Shown here piece by piece: positions 44,661 through 56,901 of a stretch of 64,000 bases of DNA. Position 1 is the stretch's first letter; the number at the start of each line of letters is the position of its first letter. The stretch comes from Manihot esculenta (taxonomy: Eukaryota > Streptophyta > Magnoliopsida > Malpighiales > Euphorbiaceae). Where the stretch lies: the NCBI RefSeq assembly GCF_001659605.2, contig NC_035167.2:4154001-4218000 (forward strand), given 5' to 3'. The translations under genes and the position numbers were made by a program. The notes beneath the pieces are model-generated. The model had not been told where the DNA came from. It saw only the letters and a program-made list of their open reading frames with translations, and ran no database searches.

Positions 44661-47457
44661 TAAATTAAGGAGAAAATCTGATTTATTTTTCATATGACTC
44701 GGTATTTACTTTTAAAATCTTAACTAAAATTATCAACAATGCATAATTCTAAAACACCAAGAGATTCACCCTTCAATGTAGTATTCTAGTTTTTTTTAAC
44801 TCATATGAGCTCTTTATAATCCCTATTTCTTAATGATGTAAATAATGTTCCTATTATAAAAATTTAAGTGGTTCATAATAATTTTTTGAGAAGAGTTCAT
44901 AATAATTATACATCAAACAGTAATATTACGAATAATATTTGAGTGTCCTTTGTCAACACAATAATATTGTTGACGCTCAACAAATTATGTGCACTTTAAT
45001 GTGGACAATATTTTGGATATTCAAGCGTGGATAAAATTTGTTTAAATATATTTCTCCATCATTTATCATGGTATTTTAAATATCTCATTCATATTATATA
45101 TATCTATATATATGCTTAAATTTAAAGTAAGAGTACAATAATCTTTCTTTCTTAACTATTTGTATAATTTACTTTATCGGTTAATATTCTATATATAAAA
45201 TTGATTTACTTTATTTGTTTGATTTTGGGTATAATCGTATTCAACCTTATTAAATATTTTATAATCCAAAGCACTTGTACACAGAAGAACAAAGACAATT
45301 ACCAAACTTAAAAATAAACGTTGTTGTTAATTAAAAAATTCATAATGTTTGATATGTTTGATATTATGATATAGTGAAATTAGACAATGTTGATGCCCTA
45401 AAATTAAAAAATGTATACATTTTATTCTCAAATCTATTTTTTCAAAACAAGCGTGAACCACCCATTTAATTAAAATGATAGATTAAATAAAATAAATATG
45501 GTTTAAGAAGAAGTATTTTTTTTTTTTGTTTGAATATGCAAGTGTTGTCACCATTGACAATGAGGTAAATTTCAATTAATCAAACTCATTTTCATAATAT
45601 ACGTTTATTAAAATATCAATAAAATTTCTTCATCGGTATCGAAACAACTCTCAAATTTTACTATTATAAAGAGCAGTTATTTTTTTGCAACTATTGATAG
45701 TATAATAAAAAAATAAATTTTTTTTTATTAAAAATTTCATCCAAAAACACTTTTAAATATCAACACTCGTCATTGAATTCCACCATTCAGAATCAACAAA
45801 GGTAGGAAGCAGACTAGGAATACCATCTAAGTAAAGCTAGGAATCAAATACGTCCAAGTACATAAGTTATAATTAAATTGAGTTTAGTGAGCAAAGACTA
45901 GTCTATTTGTGTTGGCAATTGAACTGCAGTATTTAGCACTTTGATATTGTTAATTTTTTATTTAATAAACTATAAATTCAATGATGATGCAGCTGATATG
46001 TTAAATTAAATAATTTAAATTTAAATTATTGTTTTAATTTGTTAAGATTTAAATTAAGCTTTATATTTATAATTTTATTTAGATTCTTCACCTCATATAT
46101 AATTAATAAATTTATAGAACCATTTAATATTGATTACATTTTTTGTTTTTCTTTTTTCTCAAAAATTAACAAGAATTCGTCATAATTGTTTGTTCTTAAT
46201 TAGTCAAATTAAATATTAAATGAATTCCTCACAAACGTAAAAATCATTAAAGCATATGAAAAATAAAATTTACAGATTCAGTTCTAAATGTTAGAAACTT
46301 TTAGCTTGTTTAGAATCTGCTAAATTAATAGGATTAGACATCTTCCGAGCAACTGAATTACAATTCAGATTCATATTATGATATGTGAAGAATAGTACGA
46401 GATTTTGTTGGAACTTAATTAGTTCAAACAAGTTAATTTAGATAAATAGTAAATTTATCTAAATGGAATGTGAAGCCTAATCTAATTTTCTGTAAGCTAA
46501 GTTTAAGCGAGAAAAAAATTATATAGAATAAAAAAGCATTAAAAAAATTATATAAAAACAATTAGTTAAAATATAAAAAAAAATTCAACTTTAAGATGGG
46601 AGGGAGTAGCAATTCAAAGAAATGTAAAGAGGAGATGTGGTATTGAATTAGCATCTGCTGTGCTTAGAAGAAAAATCAAATGAAAAATCTAATTTTGTCA
46701 AGACATGCACATCACATATTGAATTAGATATTAATCGGTAGTCAAGACACAAAACTAGATATTAAAAAGAAAAAAATACAATACTTTTATCTATTTTTCA
46801 CTTTGGGTATTTGTTTACAAACAACATGATATTATAGTACTATTTAGATATAAAATTAAATCAAATTAAATCACAAACGACGTAATTCAAAAACCTTTAA
46901 ATGAAACACTAATACAATCACAAGTTACATTTTTATATTTTTTTTAAAGTGAAACGCTAGTACAATCACAAGTTACATTTTTTTATTAAAATGAATAGAA
47001 ATATATTAAGTTTGAACTGCTGATACAACTTATAGGATTATCTCCCTATGGAGCTCTCAATTATACTCGGCTCTTACATTCTTTTCTTTTGAATAAAAAA
47101 ATGAATATTATATAACAATAACAATAATTATAAGAATTTATTGATGCTACTATATTTATACACATACACATTACATTCATAAATTATAATGGAAAGGAAA
47201 AGTTTTAAATTAGAAATTATAAATACAAAAAAATTTATCACAATTTTATAAAATATTAATTAAAAAAATATAGTCCTATGAATGTCATAGTAATTATAAA
47301 AATTTAGATGAGTTTCAAATATAATATAAAAATAAATTTTAAAATATATAATACCACATATACCAATTATAATTATGGGGTGAATAAATAATTACGTAAT
47401 TATGGTTTTACTTCTTATAAAATTTCAATTAATTACGAAATAACAATATAAATTTAA

Positions 47458-48510
47458 GAGAAAATTATTTTTTAGTCTCTGAGGTATACCGTAATTAACG
47501 AATTCGCCCCTCTATTTTTAGAATCCAACACTTTCGTCCATGAGATTTAATTTAATAAAAATTAGAGGTCCGTCTGTTAGTGACAGAAAAAATGAACGAA
47601 CTACTCTTTCTTGAACTCAATACTTTAGTCCCTGAAATTTAATTCCTACAAGTTTATAGGTCCATCTCTCAAAGAATTGAAGGAAAAAATAAGTTTTCGT
47701 TCCTAAGATATTACATAATTAACAGATTTATCTCTCTATTTTTTAAATTCAACACTTTAGTACTTGAAGTTTAATTTCGTTAAAATTCAAGGAAGAAAAT
47801 CTGAAACTCAATCCCCATAAAAAAATAAAAATTTCAATAAATTTAAGATTCAAATTCAGTAAATATAATAAAAATAAAAATATATAAAAATTAAATTATT
47901 AAAAATATAAAGTTAAAACTCAATAGAAATTGCTTTTTTTGTGCTGTTCGTTGTCGATAATCGTTCGCCATTTAAAAATTTCATTAAAATGTATCTGACA
48001 TTTTAAAAAGTCTACTAGTTAATATTTTCATTAATTTTAGTCGTTATGTATTATAAAAAAAATCTCAAATACCTCTGATATAGATGGACTAATTAGTAAA
48101 TTTTTTATTAATTTGAGGGACCAACTAATAAATTTTTCTAAACTATAGGGAATAAATAGTAAAATATTTGGTGATAAAATTAATAGAGAAACTAACTAGT
48201 AGAATTTTTAAAATGTTAGGGACATTTTAATATACTTTTCAAAATTGAGGGACTAAGTAGCGAGTTTTTTCATACTATAGGGTCTAAATAGTAATTTTTT
48301 CATTTTATTATTGATAAGGATATTTTTGAGATTAAATTTATTCTCTTTCCTTTGATTATGTAGAAATTATTGACTTAACAAAAAATTTTTCCAGAGACCT
48401 TGAATTTTGACGGAATTAAACTTCAAAGGATGAAAGCGTCAGATTCTAAAAAAAAGAGGGACAAATCCGTTAATTATGCTATACCTCAGGGACTAAAAAG
48501 CAATTTTTTC
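47458..48510. mobile_element. Mutator-like MITE, unit 5 copy
   Basis: Same element and site, with TAAATTTAA on the left and TCACTTTAA on the right as in unit 4. Confidence 0.8.
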
Positions 48511-48810
48511 TCACTTTAAATATGTTTGATTTAAAAAAAGATAAATTTTGATGAGCACTGTAAAAATAAGTTTTATAACAGTATAACTTGTTTCAAGGTT
48601 TCTTTAAGATAGAGGTTAAGATTCATTTACTTATTTGGAAGTCCAACAATTAACTTTCTTCTTTAACTTAATTCTCGCTGAATGAAACAACTACATATGA
48701 GAATATTGTAAATATCAAAATTTTATTTATTTGAAAATCTAGTAATTAAATCTTTCTTTAACTTATTGCTCGCCGCATACAACGATTGCATGCAAATCTC
48801 TTGAAAATAT

Positions 48811-49026
48811 CTACTTTTTCTTTTTTTTCTCGGCTTCTTTTCCGCTAGGAGCGGAGGCTTCTTTACCGCTGGGAGCAGAGGCTTCTCCGCCGGGACCGGG
48901 AGCAGAGGCCTCTCCGCCGGGAGCAGAGGCCTCTTCTTTCTCTTTCTCTTGAGCATTTGTAACGGAAAATAAGGAAAATATAATCAACAGTGAAATACAA
49001 CATACAAAAAGCCCAAATTTCTTCAT
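48811..49026 (-). CDS. Small secreted Ala/Ser/Pro/Gly-repeat peptide, copy 5
   Basis: 71 residues. The signal peptide is MKKFGLFVCC...VTNA, and the mature part is identical to copy 4 by my reading. The repeats are encoded by 21-27-bp DNA repeats (GAGGCCTCTGCTCCCGGCGG type) that are far more GC-rich than the surroundings. The 3' flank is also conserved between copies. It lies in unit 5, about 1 kb before the Tat-2 insertion on its upstream side, so the proximal promoter is untouched. Confidence 0.82.
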   Translation of the reverse strand: MKKFGLFVCCISLLIIFSLFSVTNAQEKEKEEASAPGGEASAPGPGGEASAPSGKEASAPSGKEAEKKKKK

Positions 49027-49102
49027 CTTGTAAACTCAACTATGGATTTTGCTTTTTTTTCTTTTTGTTTTATCTGTATGAATAAACATACACAACTCTG
49101 AA

Positions 49103-49170
49103 CCTTTTATACTTCTCTTGATGTTACGATTTGGAAGTTAAATTCCATGATTTGAGGAGGCTCAATGAGC
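49103..49170 (-). promoter_or_regulatory. Promoter of peptide gene 5: TATA box plus inverted repeat
   Basis: TATAAAAGG lies at 49103-49111 (minus) and GCTCAATGAGC at 49160-49170, with the same geometry as the other copies. Confidence 0.75.
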
Positions 49171-50039
49171 TAAATTAAGGAGAAAATCTTACTTATTTAT
49201 TTTTCATATGACTCGGTATTTACTTTTAAAATCTTAACTAAAATTATCAACAATGCATAATTCTAAAACACCTAGAGATTCACCCTTCAATGTAGTATTC
49301 TAGTTTTTTTTTTTTAACTCATATGTGCTCTTTATAATCCATATTTCTTAATGATGTAAATAATGTTCCTATTATAAAAATTTAAGTGGTTCATAATAAT
49401 CTTTTGAGAAGAGTTGATATAAAAATTCTAGCTCATTATACATCAAACAGTTAAATTATGAATAATACTTGAGTGTTATTTGTCCAACACAATAATATTG
49501 TTGACGCTCAACAAATTATGTGCACTTTAATGTGGAATATTTTGGATATTCAAGTGTGGATAAAACTTATTTAAATATATTTCTCCATCATTTATCACGG
49601 TATTTGAAATATTTCATTCATATTATATATATATATATATCTATATATATATATATGCTTAAATTTAAAGTAAGAGTGCTGTAATCTTTCTTTCTTAACT
49701 ATTTGTATAATTTATTTTATCGGTTAATATTCTATATATAAAGTTGATTTACTTTATTTGTTTGATTCTGGGTATGATCGTAATCGACCTTATTAAATAT
49801 TTTATAATCCAAAGCACTTTCACACAGAATAACAAAGAGAATTACCAAACTTAAAAATAAACGTTATTGTTAATTAAAAAATTCATAATGTTTGTTATGT
49901 TTGATCTTATGAATTACTGAAATTAGACAATGTTGATGCCCTAAAATTAAAAAATTTATACATTTTATTCTCAAATATATTTTTTCAAAACAAGCGTGAA
50001 CTACCCATTTAATTAAAATTATAGATTAAATAAAATAAA

Positions 50040-50647
50040 TGATAAGTCTAAATCTCCCCATGCTCCATATTTGATAGATCTGGCTTTCTCTCGCCCCATA
50101 TTATATGGATCTGATTTCTTTTTGGTCCATCATATGGGTCCACCAAATGGGTCTCTCAATGTTCTGTTTGATGAAAGGACCTGCAAAATAAGAAAAAACG
50201 GTCAGGGGTCTACCGGGGATGCCCCGGTGGAGACCCTCCGATGTTCAAGTTAGATTTTATGAATTAGAGTAGTATATTTAGGCAAGAGTTGCAGAGAAAA
50301 ATAAAAATGGAGTCTAGGAAGGAGCAGGAAGAAGAGAGAAGAGAGCCCCCTCCGGAAGAAGATCCCCTGTCCTTTTTACCTACCCCTGGCACGCACGCGG
50401 ACCCGGTTGCAAAGTGACTGGGCCGGCTATTCTTTCTCACATCATCTCACTGGGCTGGATTTCTTCTCATTGAACCCGCGCTCATGGTGGACCCGGCCTC
50501 ATAGTGGTCCCAGCCTACCCTGCGCATCCGGATCGGGGCTTGAGAGGCTGGATCGGTCTTGCTTAAGGAGGGCTTGATGGGTTTTGGGTCATTGTTCTCC
50601 TCTTGGGCCTGGCCCTGCCCAGAGTAGAGGAAGCCCGACGGTCATCA
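50040..50647 (-). repeat. Tat-2 3' LTR
   Basis: 608 bp, starting TGATAAGTCTAAATC and ending GACGGTCATCA. A GCTACCGGGGATGCCCCGG-like palindromic stretch lies near 50210-50230. Confidence 0.9.
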
Positions 50648-50662
50648 ATTGCCCCTTTACCT
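50648..50662 (-). other. Tat-2 polypurine tract
   Basis: The minus strand GGTAAAGGGGCAAT abuts the 3' LTR. TTTACCTCCTCA and TGAGGGGGTAAA nearby form an inverted repeat, as in Tat-1. Confidence 0.75.
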
Positions 50663-52437
50663 CCTCAGCATTTATTACATGAATGGTGAGGGGGTAAATC
50701 CTTAGACTTCATTTGTGACCGCGCGGCCCGAGAATTGCTCTTGTAAAAAACGTCATTTCCTTGCCTTTTTATTTCTTTGTCTTCTTGCTTTGATGTTTGA
50801 ATATATGGCGATCTGGAGATGTGTATTTGATGATGAATGATATTTCACCTCGGCCTGTACCTCATTATTATTTTTTACTTGGACTGCCTTCTTACTTTGT
50901 TGATTTTACTTAATTGATGGACCAGGCTGTCTCTACTGAGATTTGCCAGTCGAACTGACCCGAGCTAAGAGCTCGACATCGAGCTAAGCTTCTGACTTAA
51001 GAGTTTTTCTTATTTTTATGAGGACATTTCTGTCTTTGGCTCATGACCTTGTCAGTACTGCGAGCTTGGATGTATAATACATATAGAAATATCTTATTTG
51101 TAAGAGTGCCCCGTATTAGACGATTTTAACTCTCGTTCTTGTTATGAGCTCGGATATCTGGTCCCTTTTGATGTGACCTTCTGGCAGTCGGTGCGGTCTG
51201 AACTGTGTGCTCCACTGGGATAGGGAGCTCGGCCTTTTGTCGTTTTCCTCTCCTAGGGTCATCTTTGCTAAGTGTTTGTTTACTGTGAGTTAATCCGAGC
51301 TGTGATCAGGGTCTCTCGCTTTCGTTTATCCTTTTGTGTTTTTCTGCATTTGCAGGCCTTTTCATGTAGGGAGCTCGGCTCTCTGGTATGTCTTCTATAC
51401 TCAGCTTTATTCAGCTTGGCTGTTTACTTGTCGTGAGTCCGTCCATACTGCGGATTAAGGAGCTCAAATTTTTGTTCTTTGCTTAGGCTTTTACGCCTAT
51501 AACTTGTGATGCTGCCTGTGCTACGGGCTCAGGAGTTCAGAATTTCGCCTTCCTCACTTTGGTGCCCCGAGCTCTTTTGTGAAGTCAGACTTAATTTCTT
51601 GCTTTCTTGTCGAGCCTTATACGAGCTGTGTTTCAGTCTGACTGCTTGTTGTTCGGTTTTAACTTTTTCTTTTATAGGCTTATAGCCTTGTCGATGCAGA
51701 CATAGAGCCCCTCCAAGCTTCTGGGGAGATCGACCCTGAATTGAAGAGGTCGGACTATCTGTTTTGGACTTGACCATACTGCGGTTCGATTCTTTTGTAT
51801 CCTAATGAGTCAGGGCTTCCTACTGCCCCTGAGTGTTTTATGGGCTGTCTGCCCTCGAGCGTTTTGCGTGCTCTTTGCTGCCTAGACCTCTCTCTAGGCC
51901 AGCTGAGCTGGTTTAGTGCCAGCAGTTAATTCTCGATGTTGGTGCCTCTTATGATTGCCCCTGGTTCTTTGTTTGGTTCTCTATCTTGGTATGCATTTTG
52001 CTTAGGATTCGCCTCGGCTTATTTTAGTCTGCTTATTGAATTTATCCGTATTGAGCTCATTTTCTTGAGATCGGCAGCGTGCTTTGGCGCTTTGGCGCCG
52101 TTGTGTGAGATAGGAGTCTCTTTACCTTAGGACCTGAGCTCCTTTGGGAGGTCGGAGTTTAGCTTTTCATTTATGGTCCAGGGCCCCAATCTTTTGTGTG
52201 AGATCGGAGCTGTGTTCTTATGAGTTGTTTTTGCGTGTTGTCACCGTATGCCGCTGTTTGCTATGAGCATACAGTATTTTTTATTAATAAAAGCGAAAGA
52301 ATAATTCCCTTCATCCTCTCAGCTCGGTTTTGTGGTGCCGGGGGCACTTGGGGAGCCCGGTCACCTACCTCACTGAGGTCTTGCGCAAGGTTCAGGCAAT
52401 GTGGCCTTACTGTCGCTTCGTCATCTCAGCCGGTTTT
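50663..52437. other. Tat-2 3' spacer
   Basis: GAGCTCGG-rich, pyrimidine-rich DNA similar in style to Tat-1 15900-16500 and 19990-20470. Short frames (for example 51529-51777 minus) have no recognisable product. The antisense gene of Tat-1 is absent. Confidence 0.6.
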
Positions 52438-53362
52438 GTGGTGCCAGGAGATCTTAGGGATCCCGGTCTGGTGGCGCCGGGAGATCTTGGGGATCCTGGT
52501 CTTGTATCCGAGAGATCTTAGGGATCTCGGTCTTGTATCCAGGAGATCTTGGAGATCCCGGTCTTGTATCCGGGAGATCTTGGGGATCCCGGTCTTGTGG
52601 TGCCGGGAGATCTTGGGGATCCTGGTCTTGTATCCGGGAGATCTTGGGGATCCCGGTCTTGTATCCGGGAGATCTTGGGAATCCCGGTCTTGTATCCGGG
52701 AGATCTTGGGGATCCTGGTCTTGTATCCGGGAGATCTTGGGGATCCCGGTCTTGTATCCGGGAGATCTTAGGGATCCCGGTCTTATGGTGCCGGGAGATC
52801 TTGGGAATCCCGGTCTTGTGGTGCTGGGAGATCTTGGGGATCCCGGTCTTGTATCCAGGAGATCATGGGGATCCCGGTCTTGTATTCGGGAGATCTTGAG
52901 GATCTCGGTCTTGTATCCAGGAGATCTTGGGGATCCCGGTCTTGTGGTGCGGGAGATATTGGGGATCCCGGTCTTGTTGCACCGGGAGATCTTGGGGATA
53001 CCGGTCTTATATCCGGGAGATCTTGGGGATCCCGGTCTTATATCCGGGAGATCTTAGGGATCTCGGTCTTGTGGTGCCGGGAGATCTTGGGGATCCCGGT
53101 CTTATATCCGGGAGATCTTGGGGATCCCGGTCTTGTATCCGGAAGATATTGGGGATCCCGGTCTTGTGGTGCCAGGAGATCTTGGGGATCCCGGTCTTAT
53201 TGCACTGGGAGATCTTGGGGATCCCGGTCTTGTATCCGGAAGATTAAGAGATCCCGGTCTTATTGCACCGGGAGATCTTGGGGATCCCAGTCTTGTATCC
53301 GGGAGATCTTGGGGATCCCGGTCTTATATCCAGGAGATCTTGGGGATCCCGGTCTTGTGCCT
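52438..53362 (+). repeat. Tat-2 minisatellite, about 30-bp units, roughly 29 copies
   Basis: The unit is GGAGATCTTGGGGATCCC plus GGTCTTGTATCC, with 33-bp variants carrying GTGGTGCCGGG or TTGCACCGGG. Each unit holds AGATCT and GGATCC. The core GGAGATCTT..GGATCC.GGTC is shared with the Tat-1 minisatellite. All three forward frames are largely open only because the repeat lacks stops. Confidence 0.92.
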
Positions 53363-54315
53363 GCCTAAGGTCTTGAACGAGATTCAGGATTTTTTTGCAA
53401 AATAAGGGCTTGCACAGAGCGTATATAACGAGGATGCTCGTTGTTAATTCAATAATATTTATCAATAAATAATATGTCACGTAAGACACTTAACTTTATG
53501 TTTTAATTTTCAATTTATAAAATATTATGCTTGAACATGTAAAATATTGTGAAAAGTTTAAGTATTATTTACACTTTATAATTTTGTAATCAATAATAAC
53601 TGCAAAGCGATAAATAAAATAAAAGTAGTGTAAAAGACTCTTGATTTTGAAGTTTGTCTGGTTGTGATGATGATTAATAATTAATTGCCTGCAGTAGGAG
53701 TTTGTCCAATTGTGATGATGGATAGTAATTAATTGCTTGCAGTAGGAGTGGATCGTGTGTAAGCTAATTTTAGAAAATCATTTATAATGGCATTGTTGTA
53801 ATATTTATAAAGAATTTGGGTACTTACCTCTCAGTAATTAAGAGCCACATCGACCACTTTTGCATGAATTGTGTTGACGCATCACTTTACTCCAATCCTA
53901 TCGAACTCAATCTTGAAAATTGATAATTTTGGTATTTGGCCGACCTGCTGTAGTCCGGGCTCCTCACTCGTGATCTTCTGCAGTTTTGTCCCACTGCAGC
54001 CTTCCAGCTTCACTGGAATCGCCCAATCTGTTGTCCTCTTTCTGAGGCCATGCGTGACCAGTTCTGTGTAATTCATGGCTTTACGAGCTTTTGGAGCCCT
54101 CTAACATGGTTAGCCGACCTCAACTAATCTCTTTCTGAGACTCGACTTGGCTTTTTGGATTCTCCATCATCGACCTCGCCCAATTTTTCCAAGTTGCACT
54201 CCAATGTTTGGTTCTTCAAGAGCTAGTCCTGCCTTCGACCTCTGTGAATCCAAATTTTCAGCAAAGGTTCTCCTAAATCAGTTCGTCTGGTCTGCTGAAA
54301 TTCTTCTAGTATGCT
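53363..54315. other. Tat-2 internal region left of Athila-2
   Basis: AT-rich DNA with a short tandem duplication at about 53651-53745 (GGTTGTGATGATG / AATTGTGATGATGG, each followed by AATTAATTGC.TGCAGTAGGAG). It is then more GC-rich up to the Athila-2 target ATGCT (54311-54315). The minus frame 53882-54076 (64 codons) is not recognised. Confidence 0.5.
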
Positions 54316-55759
54316 TGATAAGCGGTTGTCGAAGCCGTCAAAAATAACCTATTATCAATCAACAAATAAATTTGCAGATAGTGGCAATAGGGTCGAACCA
54401 CAGGGAATTGACACTAAAGACTTTCCTAATAATGACCAAGGCAAATAACAAGTAAATAAAAGAGGGGGGTTTGTTTTGATGAGTTTAAAATCTAAAAGCA
54501 AAAGAGAACAATAATTTAATTGAAAAGGAATTTCAATGAGAAAGAGATTCTAGCTGAAGTGTGAGTCTAATTCAGTTTGTTCAGAATTGATCATTGATTA
54601 TTAAAGACTCCTATTTAATTCCAATAAATCAGTTTTGGTTGTGGAAGACGCTTCTCACAATCCAAATTTCTCCTTAGTTCTAGTTTGATTAGGAAACGTT
54701 CGCTAATCAAACACTGATCAACAAGTTGCCAAGGAACGTCCTTGGGGCATTTAGCATCGAACAACCGTTAATCGCATTAAGACTTAGAGAAACCCAATTC
54801 TATCCTTGCCAACCGCATGGTCAAGGCTAGGTTATGCAATTGATTATATCTATGTTCAAACAATTTAAGCAATTACGGACCTAAATCATTCAAACAATTT
54901 ATCACTTAAGCAATTTAAAAGCAATGGGCCCTTATTGATTCTAAAAGCAAAGCAATAATTATGGAAAAGATCAGATTGCATAAATATTGAAATAAACAAA
55001 AGTTCAACAATGGAGTATTAAACCTCCCAATTCATCACAAATCTGAATATTCTCAACTTCAACTAGTAAATAATGAATTTAGCCACTCATGGTGACTAAA
55101 ATACACAAAATAAAGAAGAAAAGAAAGAAAGAAAGTTTCTGCTGTGTTGCTGGAGAATTTCCGATGATGGCAGATGCTGAAAGATGATCCTGAGATGCCT
55201 TTGATGCTGCCCTTTTATAGCTGGAGAGTCCCAAGTCCAATTTGATTAGGGTTTTGTAATCTCAATTTGATTTGGTCTTCTTTGTAGTCTTTGATTCCTC
55301 TTTGAATTTTGTGTTTGATTGAGAATGGAACTCTCTAAATGAGGGGCGTGGCTCTTGGGATTGATCTTGTAGTGTTTGAAGTGGGTTTGGACTTCTTTCC
55401 TTTGAATTTGGATTTTCTGCTCTTTTCCCGCCTCTGCTGTATTTTCTGCTATCAAAGTGATTTGGGCAGATTCTGCGAGTGATTTGGGCAAATCACTTGC
55501 TCAATTTGCCCCAATCGCTTCCTGGGGTTCAGTCCAGTTTCTGTCTCTGTCTCTGCGAGTGATTTGGCCAGTTCCTGCGAGTGATTTGGCCAAATCACTC
55601 AGACCCAATCACTTTTCCAGCTTTTTCTTCACTTTTTCTCAATCTTTCCAATTTCTTCCTTTTCTGCAAAAACATGACAAAAACACAAATTAAGCTAGAA
55701 AAATGTGTAAATAAACAGTAAGAAATATAATAAAAATGTGGCTAAATTATGCTTGATCA
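54316..55759 (-). repeat. Athila-2 3' LTR
   Basis: 1444 bp. On the plus strand it reads TGATAAGCGG...GCTTGATCA. It carries GTGATTTGGGCAAATCAC palindromes near 55480. Confidence 0.93.
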
Positions 55760-56901
55760 AATACCCCCACACCTAGCTTTTTGCTTGTCCTCAAGCAACA
55801 AACAACTTAGTCAATCAAGCTCCTTTTTCTTTTGAGCCTAAGTACCACTTAATCAGCCCCCCTAGACTCCTAAATTGAAACACTACAGTGTAGGATGCAT
55901 GTACTAAGGTTGTCCCCTTCTTTCCTTGTTTCCTATCACTCACCATGGCCAAGGGAAAGTTTTTTTTATTTGATCATGCTTATTAATTTATATTAGGTTT
56001 AATGCAATCCCTTAAGAGTGACTTGCCCTATTTTAAGCATTTTTAATTACGAGCACTTTTTATCCTTGCCTGAAAAAATCACCAACCTTTTTACGCGATG
56101 GTGCATATGGGTGATACACCCCCGGTTACTCAGTTGGTCACTTGTCCAAGTGGCTACTAGCTCTGTTCATAATCTTAGACCATCGAAACTTTATTTTATG
56201 CCTGAAAAAGTCACCAACCTTTTTACGCGACGGTGCACATGGGTAATACACCTCCGGTTACTCAGTTGGTCACTTGTCCAAGTGACTATTAGCTCAGTTC
56301 ATAGCCTTAGATCATAGGAACAGGTTGTGCTTTTTGATTTGCTGAGTTTTTCTTTTTCTTTTTTTTATATCAATTTGGGCAAATCAACTCAAAGAGAATT
56401 ACACTAACTTTTATTGCATGTATTTTATTTTCCTTTCCTATTGGCCACAGCAGTTTCAAGAACTCAGTTCAAGAAGAAAAACTTCCTAAGTAAAGGCTAC
56501 ACACTGTGCATGTTTCAATTCAGATTTAAAGGGTTGGATAATTTAATGGGGTCATGAGGTAAGAAGCTTTGTTGACTTAGTCATCTATGCTGAGTAAAGC
56601 AAAAGCTAAAACAAAATTCTGTGAGTGTGTGCTGAAAGTGAAAAAAAATGTGTGCAAAAGAAAAAATTTTGGTGTGTGTCATAGGGCAAAAAGATACAAA
56701 AAGAAACAAAAAGAAAGCAAAGGATAATGTAATCAATGCAAAAATAACCTAACAGTACCCCCACACCTATTCCAAACATTGTCCTCAATGTTTAAACATA
56801 AATATATATATATATAAAAAAAAAAAAATTAATAAGGAGAAGGAAAGGGACTGCCTGGGATGTGGTGATTTGGGCAAATCACTCGGCCAAATCACTGGCT
56901 G
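55760..56901 (-). other. Athila-2 3' region with PPT, doubled purine block and duplicated segment
   Basis: On the minus strand TAGGTGTGGGGGTA sits next to the 3' LTR (about 55761-55775) and again near 56755-56770, each after TTGAGGACAA. Two copies of the hairpin-bearing segment lie about 130 bp apart near 56070-56310. This is the same layout as Athila-1. Confidence 0.78.

Larger units (their letters stand above)
41122..45614. repeat. Tandem array unit 4 (about 4.49 kb, complete)
   Basis: This is a complete unit with the MITE at 42948-43999 and peptide gene 4 at 44301-44516. The spacing from gene 3 to gene 4 is 4483 bp (ATG to ATG). Outside the gene and the MITE I see only AT-rich DNA without supportable genes. 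Confidence 0.9.
45615..50039. repeat. Tandem array unit 5, interrupted by the Tat-2 retrotransposon
   Basis: This unit has the MITE at 47458-48510 and peptide gene 5 at 48811-49026. The ATG-to-ATG spacing from gene 4 is 4510 bp. The unit breaks at 50039 where Tat-2 inserted (TSD ATAAA) and continues at 61760. The sequence across the junction (AAAATAAA, then TATGGTTTAAG) matches the unbroken site in unit 1 near 4340-4360. Confidence 0.9.

Noticed and set aside
49621..49660. TATATA run as a promoter or origin
   Set aside because: A simple AT microsatellite that varies in length between array units.
52220..53405. Overlapping ORFs of 95-183 codons across the Tat-2 minisatellite
   Set aside because: They are open in several frames simply because the 30-bp unit has no stop. 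No protein features.
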